Shown one piece after another: positions 7,528 through 12,338 of a stretch of 12,338 nucleotides of DNA; the first letter of the stretch is position 1; every line of letters begins with the position of its first letter. Below the pieces are notes generated by a model. It did no database searches. It had not been told where the DNA came from and saw nothing but the letters and a program-made list of their open reading frames with translations. Made by a program: the position numbers and the translations under genes. Source of the DNA: UBA3700 sp002372775 (GTDB taxonomy: Bacteria > Bacillota > Clostridia > Christensenellales > UBA3700); assembly GCA_946615965.1 (NCBI GenBank), contig CAMOIC010000036.1:1-12338 (forward strand), in the 5' to 3' direction.

Positions 7528-7533
7528 TATAAT
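7528..7533 (+). promoter_or_regulatory. -10 box immediately before the pseudouridine synthase start codon
   Basis: A perfect TATAAT ends six bases before the ATG at 7540, so transcription would begin at or next to the start codon. A TTGATG at 7502-7507 could act as -35 but at a long 20-base spacing. No Shine-Dalgarno sequence is present. Confidence 0.45.
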
Positions 7534-7539
7534 TTATTT

Positions 7540-8394
7540 ATGCGAAAAGTGGATATTGTTGCAGTTAAAAGTGGATCTATTGAAAGCAACCTAAGAGAGC
7601 TTGGTTATTCAAGCTCAATTTGCTCTAGATTGAGAAAGAGAATGGGGCTTATTGAAGTGAATAATAAGGCATGTAGAATTGTAGACAATATTGAAAAGGA
7701 TTCTATGTTTAGTATCTATTTAGAAGATGATAATAAAAGAGAGATTATTCCATATAAAGATATAGATATAAATATACTATATGAAGATGATGATTTGGCT
7801 GTTATAGATAAACCGGCAAACTTAGCAGTTATTAGTACAAGAGAGCATTTTGGCAAGAGTTTAGAAAATGTTCTCGCGGCTAAGTGGGGTGAATTTGTAT
7901 ATAGGCCAGTTAATAGACTAGATAGAGATACCTCTGGTCTTATGATAGTTGCAAAGAATCAGCTTGCTCATTCGTATTTATCTAAAGAGCATATAAACAG
8001 AAAATACCTTGCTCTATGCGATGGCGTTTTTGAAGGAGAGAGTGTTATTGACGCAAAGATAGATAGAAAAGAGGGTAGTATTATGGAAAGATGTGTAAAA
8101 GACACAGGAAAAGAAGCCATAACCTACTATAAGGTATTAAAAACATTCTCAAGTTATTCTTTAGTTGAACTTACTCTAAAAACAGGAAGAACGCACCAAA
8201 TAAGAGTTCATATGGCATATATTAATCATCCACTTCTTGGAGATGGCTTATATAACAAGAATGCAAAAAAAGAAACGGTATTAGATAATGGATTTGTTCT
8301 AAAAAGACAGGCACTTCATTCTTCATATTTATCGTTTATTCAACCGATTACCAAAAAAGAGATTTGTATAGAATCTAAGCCTGAATTTGTGTAA
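7540..8394 (+). CDS. RluA-family pseudouridine synthase (RNA uridine isomerase)
   Basis: This 284-residue protein is predicted to convert specific uridines to pseudouridine in rRNA or tRNA. Residues of about 10-60 look like an S4-type RNA-binding domain (RLRKRMGLIEVNN). The catalytic domain starts at ILYEDDDLAVIDKPA (about 80-94). It carries NRLDRDTSGLMI (125-136), whose Asp128 is the catalytic nucleophile position; the common His of HRLD is Asn here. TGRTHQIRVHM (215-225) and HPLLGD (230-235) complete the fold, so the enzyme looks intact. The start is uncertain. The ATG at 7540 has no ribosome-binding site, but a TATAAT box at 7528-7533 would start the transcript there, suggesting a leaderless mRNA. 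An in-frame TTG (7492) and an ATG (7525) lie at or before that box and add residues without family similarity. The gene lies directly right of the DnaA-box region. No hairpin terminator follows. Which RluA-family member and target it is cannot be told. Confidence 0.9.
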   Translation: MRKVDIVAVKSGSIESNLRELGYSSSICSRLRKRMGLIEVNNKACRIVDNIEKDSMFSIYLEDDNKREIIPYKDIDINILYEDDDLAVIDKPANLAVISTREHFGKSLENVLAAKWGEFVYRPVNRLDRDTSGLMIVAKNQLAHSYLSKEHINRKYLALCDGVFEGESVIDAKIDRKEGSIMERCVKDTGKEAITYYKVLKTFSSYSLVELTLKTGRTHQIRVHMAYINHPLLGDGLYNKNAKKETVLDNGFVLKRQALHSSYLSFIQPITKKEICIESKPEFV

Positions 8395-8405
8395 TTTACA
8401 AAAAA

Positions 8406-8435
8406 TTGACATGAAATAACAAATGATTATATAAT
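8406..8435 (+). promoter_or_regulatory. Near-consensus sigma-A promoter of the alcohol dehydrogenase
   Basis: A perfect TTGACA (8406-8411), an 18-base spacer and a perfect TATAAT (8430-8435) place the start near 8442. The untranslated leader is short (about 37 bases) and carries AGGAG at 8465-8469. This is the strongest promoter in the window by match to consensus. Confidence 0.85.
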
Positions 8436-8478
8436 AATCAAGATGTAAAAAAATATAAAAAGATAGGAGTACAAAAAG

Positions 8479-9711
8479 ATGAACGCATTAAAGAAATTTG
8501 GATGTAGAGTTTATCAAAAGGTTATGTGGGTTGCTCTTTGGTTTTTACCTTGGAGAAAGCCAGAACTATTACAATTTGATAATGGTGTAGAAGGTTTACC
8601 AGCTTATATTGAAAAGATGGGCCTAAAGAAAGTGTTATTAGTATCAGATGAATTCTTCAAGAATCAAGGATTTTGTGATAAATTAGTTAACGCTTTTAAA
8701 GAATCAAAGGTTGAATGTGTTTGGTACTATAAAGCAGTTCCAAATCCAACAACAGATTGTGTAGAAGAAGGCTATAAGATGTATAAGGAAAACGCTTGCG
8801 AAGGTATTGTTGCTTTCGGTGGTGGTTCTCCAATGGATTGCGCAAAGGGTATCGGTGCTAGAGCCGCAAGACCTAATACTCCAATCTCAAAGATGAAGGG
8901 ATTAATGAAGGTTATGCATAAATTACCACCTTTATTTGCTATTCCAACAACAGCAGGTACAGGTTCTGAAGCTACAGTTGCTGCAGTTATCTCAGATCCA
9001 AGAACTCATGAAAAGTATCCAATCAACGATCCAAATTTAATTCCAAGATTTGCTATTCTTGATCCAAAACAAACAGAGAATTTACCACCTCATATGACAT
9101 CTACAACAGGTGTTGATGCTTTAACACACGCCGTAGAAGCATATATCGGTTCAGCAAATACAGCAGAAACAAAGAAGATGGCAAAAGAAGCTACAAAGTT
9201 AATCTTCGAGAACTTAGAAGAAGCTTACAAGAATCCACATAATTTACAAGCAAGAGATGCTATGCAAAAAGCTGCATTCTATGCAGGTATTGCTTTCACA
9301 AGAGCATATGTTGGTAACGTTCATGCTATGGCACATACTCTTGGTGGTATGTATGGTGTACCACATGGTCTTGCGAATGCTATTATCTTACCAATGATGT
9401 TAGACGAATATGGTTCAACAGCTTGGAAGAAGTTAGCTCAACTTGCAGATGTTGCTGGAATCAATGGTAAGGATGATGAAGAAAAGGCGAAGAACTTCAT
9501 TCAAGCTATTAAGGATATGAATGAAAGAATGAACATTCCTACACAAATTGGTGTTCCAGGAAAGAGCGATAAGTGGGCAATCAAGGATGAAGATATTCAT
9601 TTAATGTCTCAAAGAGCAGAACATGAAGCTAATCCTTTATATCCATGTCCAAAGCTATTCACTGTAGAAGAATTCGAAGCTTTATTCAAGAAGTTACAAT
9701 ATAAGGCTTAA
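8479..9711 (+). CDS. Iron-containing (group III) alcohol dehydrogenase
   Basis: This 410-residue cytoplasmic NAD(P)-dependent oxidoreductase of the Fe-ADH family reduces aldehydes to alcohols or the reverse, typically in fermentation. The N-terminal domain has the nucleotide-binding GGGSPMD (114-120) and IPTTAGTGSE (155-164). The C-terminal helical domain carries the metal ligands expected from the FucO pattern: D213 and H217 in GVDALTHAVEAY, H282 in HAMAH, and H296 in VPHG. All four are present, so it should be active. The first 30 residues (MNALKKFGCR, then a Trp- and Leu-rich stretch) extend beyond short relatives such as FucO and look amphipathic or membrane-touching. AGGAG lies nine bases before the ATG. 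The promoter is near-consensus, and codon use is biased (GGT, CCA, AAG, TTC), as in highly expressed genes. The gene is a single transcription unit closed by its own terminator. Substrate cannot be decided; ethanol, butanol and diol enzymes share these motifs. Confidence 0.95.
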   Translation: MNALKKFGCRVYQKVMWVALWFLPWRKPELLQFDNGVEGLPAYIEKMGLKKVLLVSDEFFKNQGFCDKLVNAFKESKVECVWYYKAVPNPTTDCVEEGYKMYKENACEGIVAFGGGSPMDCAKGIGARAARPNTPISKMKGLMKVMHKLPPLFAIPTTAGTGSEATVAAVISDPRTHEKYPINDPNLIPRFAILDPKQTENLPPHMTSTTGVDALTHAVEAYIGSANTAETKKMAKEATKLIFENLEEAYKNPHNLQARDAMQKAAFYAGIAFTRAYVGNVHAMAHTLGGMYGVPHGLANAIILPMMLDEYGSTAWKKLAQLADVAGINGKDDEEKAKNFIQAIKDMNERMNIPTQIGVPGKSDKWAIKDEDIHLMSQRAEHEANPLYPCPKLFTVEEFEALFKKLQYKA

Positions 9712-9730
9712 TAATTTTTCAAGATTATAT

Positions 9731-9765
9731 AAGGGGTTGCCATATTAAACAGGTAGCCCCTTTTT
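9731..9765 (+). terminator. Intrinsic terminator of the alcohol dehydrogenase gene
   Basis: An 11-base stem with two G-T wobbles (9731-9741 AAGGGGTTGCC with 9752-9762) and a 10-base loop runs into five T (9761-9765). It starts 19 bases after the stop codon. Confidence 0.9.
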
Positions 9766-9832
9766 ATATGCTCCAAAAAGTCAAAAAACCATTACATCTA
9801 TATAAAAATGGTAAAAAATGGCGCTTTTAGTG

Positions 9833-9861
9833 TTTACATATATATAGTTTTAAAATATAAT
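9833..9861 (+). promoter_or_regulatory. Sigma-A promoter of the uL15-like membrane protein gene
   Basis: TTTACA (9833-9838), a 17-base spacer and a perfect TATAAT (9856-9861) place the start near 9868. AAAGGAG (9877-9883) follows, six bases before the ATG. Confidence 0.75.
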
Positions 9862-9889
9862 ATTAAATACAGGATTAAAGGAGCAGCAA

Positions 9890-12241
9890 ATGAAGAACAA
9901 GCAAAACAATATCAACTTCGTTAGGGCATATTCTAATAGATATGGAATATTTTCAACTATAACAAGCGGATTAATGGCTCTATTTGCTGTATATTTTTTA
10001 ACACACTTTAAGATTTTAGAGAAAATCAAGGAATTAACAAATCAAGATATTTGGTATGTAGTTATCGTTGCAGGAAGCTGCGCAATTGCTGGTATTGCAG
10101 TCCTAGCTATGTTAATTAATTCTCTAAGAAAAAGGTTGTTTATTACCGATGCATTAGCTCTTAGTATTTTTATTACTACCGCAACAGGAATAGGTATTTA
10201 TTTTTTAGATCCACTTATTCAAGAAGAAAGATTGCCAACTTATATAATCATATTTATTAATGCTGCAGTAGGTAGCTTATTGCTGCTTTGTGTTCACGCA
10301 TTCTTGTTTGATAAAAATGGAGTTCAGTTATATAAGACATATAGACATGAGAAAAGAGATGCAACAATAAAGACATATTATAAAGAAGTAAATAGAACAG
10401 TTTCCTTATTGCTTTTGGGTATAGTCGGAATCGGAGCCGGATTAGCATTATATTGGTTAGATTTAAATTTCGACATGAAGAGCACTTTAATTGCTTCAGA
10501 TGAAGAACAACGAATATTTGTTGTAATGTCAGCCGTTCTTCTTATAACGGTTGCAATTTCTATCGTTGGAAGATTGATAAACAAGAGAGTTAATACAATA
10601 GATAATTATGTATTTGGAATGTTGGTTACTTCAATTACATGTATTATTGTGTTTGGTATTAAGTACCTTACAGGAAATGCAAATGATTATACAGCTTTAA
10701 TTCTTATTGTTTTTACAGGATTCTTAATTATTAATACGGTTTATACTATAGCCCTTATTTTATGTACGCATACAACAAAAACTATAGATATTGAAGTCGC
10801 AAAAGCGGAAATTCCAAAGGAAGAAGAGAATCCAGAAATACCAATAGAGGAATTACAAGAAGAAAACGAAGAGGAGCTTAAGGAAGAAGTAGAGCAAGAA
10901 GAAGAGACGCAAGAAGAACAAGAAGAAAATAATGAGCCTAAGGAAGCAGAAGGGGATAACATAGTTTCCGAAAAAGCAGAAGATATAGTGCTTACTCTAG
11001 CACAAGACAACGACGATGAGGAAGAGGATTTAGATATGAGTTTAATTCAACAACTAATTGACGCACAAAAAGAGCAGACACAATTACTATCAGAGAGATT
11101 CGAAGAGCAGGCTAAATTTAACAATTTAGTAAGTCAAAGACTTGAGAATATGGATAAGAACATTAAGTATATCGCAGATGTGCTTGGTGGTTTATCTATG
11201 GATGCAGTTCCAAATGCTAATGCAATTCAAGTATCTCTAGATGAATCTCAGGAAGCTGAAGTTCAAGAAATTGAACCACAACAAGAAGAGATTGAAATAG
11301 AACCAGCAGAGGAAGAATTACCAATTGAGGAAGCTCCAGAGGTTGAGACAACAGACGAAGATATCGCTCCTGCCGAAGAAGAAGGTGCAGAGGAAGATAA
11401 CTGGGTTGACACTGCTAATGATATTGTGAGAATTAAACCAAAGATGAGTTTCGATATGAGACTTCGTGTTGCTGATGATGATATTAAGAGATTCTATTCA
11501 GACATCAAGAATGCCCTTCTTTCTTATGGTGTACATGATAGAGTATCGCGTCACAGAGAAAACTTCAATCAAGGTCGTATTAACATCGCTCGTATGGTTA
11601 TTAATGGTAAAACTCTAAAGGTTTATTTAGCGGTTGATCCAGAAACTATTGATAAGAGATATTTCCACCAAGTAGATGCAGGTTACAGAAAGAGCTTAGT
11701 TGATTTGCCAACAATGATTAACGTTCGTTCTAAGGTTGCTGCAAGAAAGGTTATTGAATTAATTGACCTAATAATGGAATCATTAGTTATAAGCAAAAAG
11801 AAATATGAACCAGTAGACTTCGCTGCTCAATTAACTTTAGATGGCTTCACAGTGGCAGAAACAAAGGGATACGACTACTTAGTAAAGAAGAGCGTTAAAC
11901 TTGAGGATGTTGTTCCATATACAGACGAATTTGCAGGTCAATTATTAGAACCAGTAGAAGATGAAGAATACCACGAAAGATTCATAAAAACAGAGCTTAC
12001 AATCGACGATATCGTTGCTAACTTTGAACCAGGTTCAACTGTAGATATTAATGCAGTAAGAGAAAAGGGAATAGGAGCTCCAAATGCAAACTATTTATCT
12101 GTAAAAGAATCTGCAACATTAAACAAGAAGTATAAGGTATATGCTAATGAATTCACAGCAAATGCTATTAAGATGATTTCATTAGTTGGCGGCGAAACAT
12201 TCTTAGTCGTTCAACCAAACCCAACAGTTGAGGAAGTATAA
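9890..12241 (+). CDS. Polytopic membrane protein with acidic/coiled-coil linker and C-terminal uL15-like domain
   Basis: The function of this 783-residue protein is unknown. Eight predicted membrane helices (about 17-38, 54-76, 82-106, 116-140, 170-192, 208-230, 237-261, 266-293) form two similar sets of four, suggesting duplication. Positively charged loops place both ends in the cytoplasm. Then come a Glu-rich stretch (307-380), a probable coiled coil (384-432, LIDAQKEQTQLLSERFEEQ) and a second acidic stretch (451-503). Residues 518-632 form a globular domain (DIKRFYSDIKNALLSYG, then INGKTLKVYLAVDP) that I recall from long Firmicutes proteins of unknown function. Residues of about 700-772 resemble the C-terminal half of ribosomal protein uL15: TVDINAVREKG, a SVKES turn, YKVYANEFTANAIKMI, then VGGE, compared with the uL15 pattern V-x-x-x-x-L-K-E-K-G ... 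V-K-A-H-x-F-S-x-x-A-x-x-x-I-x-x-x-G-G. The Gly/Arg-rich uL15 N-terminus is missing, so it is unlikely to be a ribosome subunit. The gene stands alone between its own promoter and terminator. Confidence 0.8.
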   Translation: MKNKQNNINFVRAYSNRYGIFSTITSGLMALFAVYFLTHFKILEKIKELTNQDIWYVVIVAGSCAIAGIAVLAMLINSLRKRLFITDALALSIFITTATGIGIYFLDPLIQEERLPTYIIIFINAAVGSLLLLCVHAFLFDKNGVQLYKTYRHEKRDATIKTYYKEVNRTVSLLLLGIVGIGAGLALYWLDLNFDMKSTLIASDEEQRIFVVMSAVLLITVAISIVGRLINKRVNTIDNYVFGMLVTSITCIIVFGIKYLTGNANDYTALILIVFTGFLIINTVYTIALILCTHTTKTIDIEVAKAEIPKEEENPEIPIEELQEENEEELKEEVEQEEETQEEQEENNEPKEAEGDNIVSEKAEDIVLTLAQDNDDEEEDLDMSLIQQLIDAQKEQTQLLSERFEEQAKFNNLVSQRLENMDKNIKYIADVLGGLSMDAVPNANAIQVSLDESQEAEVQEIEPQQEEIEIEPAEEELPIEEAPEVETTDEDIAPAEEEGAEEDNWVDTANDIVRIKPKMSFDMRLRVADDDIKRFYSDIKNALLSYGVHDRVSRHRENFNQGRINIARMVINGKTLKVYLAVDPETIDKRYFHQVDAGYRKSLVDLPTMINVRSKVAARKVIELIDLIMESLVISKKKYEPVDFAAQLTLDGFTVAETKGYDYLVKKSVKLEDVVPYTDEFAGQLLEPVEDEEYHERFIKTELTIDDIVANFEPGSTVDINAVREKGIGAPNANYLSVKESATLNKKYKVYANEFTANAIKMISLVGGETFLVVQPNPTVEEV
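11441..11786 (+). other. Conserved cytoplasmic domain of the membrane protein (residues about 518-632)
   Basis: The stretch contains SFDMRLRVADDDIKRFYSDI, LLSYGVHDRVSRHRENF, INGKTLKVYLAVDP and LPTMINVRSKVAARKVIELI. It is a mixed alpha/beta, basic segment that contrasts with the acidic linkers around it. From memory this pattern recurs in Firmicutes proteins, sometimes in several copies, without known function. Arg codon CGT appears here several times, while AGA dominates the rest of the gene. Confidence 0.5.
11987..12208 (+). other. uL15-like C-terminal domain of the membrane protein (residues about 700-773)
   Basis: The order of elements follows the C-terminal half of uL15: an LTIDDIVANFEPGSTVDI lead, AVREKGIG, SVKESATLNKKYKVYA, FTANAIKMISLVGGE. 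This is pattern recognition without an alignment. The similarity covers the whole uL15 C-terminal fold segment and not just one motif. Confidence 0.6.
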
Positions 12242-12282
12242 AGAAAACTTTAGATGCTAATAAAAAGCAAATAATATTTTAA

Positions 12283-12324
12283 GGGGGCTGTTCGAAAACC
12301 TAAAAGTTTAGAACAGCTCTTTTT
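12283..12324 (+). terminator. Intrinsic terminator of the uL15-like membrane protein gene
   Basis: An 11-base stem with G-T wobbles (12283-12293 GGGGGCTGTTC with 12311-12321) runs into a T run that overlaps the end of the arm and ends at 12324. The 17-base loop may hold an inner AAAC/GTTT pairing. It lies about 40 bases after the stop codon. The remaining 14 bases of the window hold nothing recognisable. Confidence 0.8.
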
Positions 12325-12338
12325 CTATGCTCATTTTT

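Larger units (their letters stand above)
7163..7539. other. Gene-free AT-rich region with a DnaA-box cluster: candidate replication origin or DnaA-binding locus
   Basis: This is the longest stretch without a credible gene. It contains the DnaA boxes listed separately (7371-7433), a 13-base direct repeat (7252-7264 and 7348-7360), copies of TGTCCATA at 7235-7242 and 7493-7500, and a short AT hairpin (7442-7457). The ground on the left of the boxes (about 7165-7370) is very AT-rich, as expected for an unwinding region. A reading frame through 7279-7464 exists but merely translates the boxes. No dnaA or dnaN gene is in the window, so origin status is inference. Confidence 0.5.

Noticed and set aside
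7492..7539. TTG or ATG (7525) starts upstream for the pseudouridine synthase
   Set aside because: Neither has a Shine-Dalgarno sequence. Both lie at or ahead of the probable -10 box and add residues unlike the S4-type N-terminus.
10741..11010. Antisense reading frame rich in serine opposite the membrane-protein gene
   Set aside because: It is the complement of the Glu-rich linker (GAA/GAG read as TTC/CTC and shifted to Ser codons), has no ribosome-binding site, and lies inside a well-supported gene.

Overview
The window is AT-rich and uses the standard code: all six recognisable genes end in TAA and arginine is mostly AGA. Promoters are of the sigma-A type, Shine-Dalgarno sites are purine-rich, and terminators are hairpins followed by a T run. 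Together with InlB-type repeats, a BspA-like leucine-rich domain and a Firmicutes-type long uL15-like protein, this suggests a low-GC Bacillota genome, probably an anaerobic gut or host-associated clostridial or Bacilli-like lineage. The taxonomy is inference; no rRNA or tRNA gene is present to anchor it.

Layout. Bases 1-199 hold a hairpin that looks like a solo end of an IS3/IS150-type element, then the leader of a stomatin-like SPFH membrane protein (200-982, +). Facing it across a hairpin terminator is a very large surface protein (1044-5393, -). It has an N-terminal membrane anchor, about 15 InlB/Listeria-Bacteroides-type repeats and a C-terminal BspA-like leucine-rich block. Divergent from it is an AzgA/PbuG-type purine permease (5689-7104, +) with its own terminator.

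Bases 7105-7539 form the longest gene-free stretch. It contains three perfect DnaA boxes (TTATCCACA, all in the same orientation), a fourth near-perfect box, AT-rich flanks and a pair of 13-base direct repeats. It is a candidate replication origin or other DnaA-binding locus. To its right lie an RluA-type pseudouridine synthase, possibly on a leaderless transcript (7540-8394, +), an iron-type alcohol dehydrogenase behind a near-consensus promoter (8479-9711, +), and a 783-residue membrane protein (9890-12241, +). That last protein has a duplicated four-helix membrane unit, acidic and coiled-coil linkers, and a cytoplasmic C-terminus resembling the C-terminal half of ribosomal protein uL15. A terminator closes the window.

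The genes do not form an obvious pathway: most have their own promoter and terminator, so this reads as a run of single-gene units. The points most worth a second look are the DnaA-box cluster, the uL15-like membrane protein and the giant anchored repeat protein.
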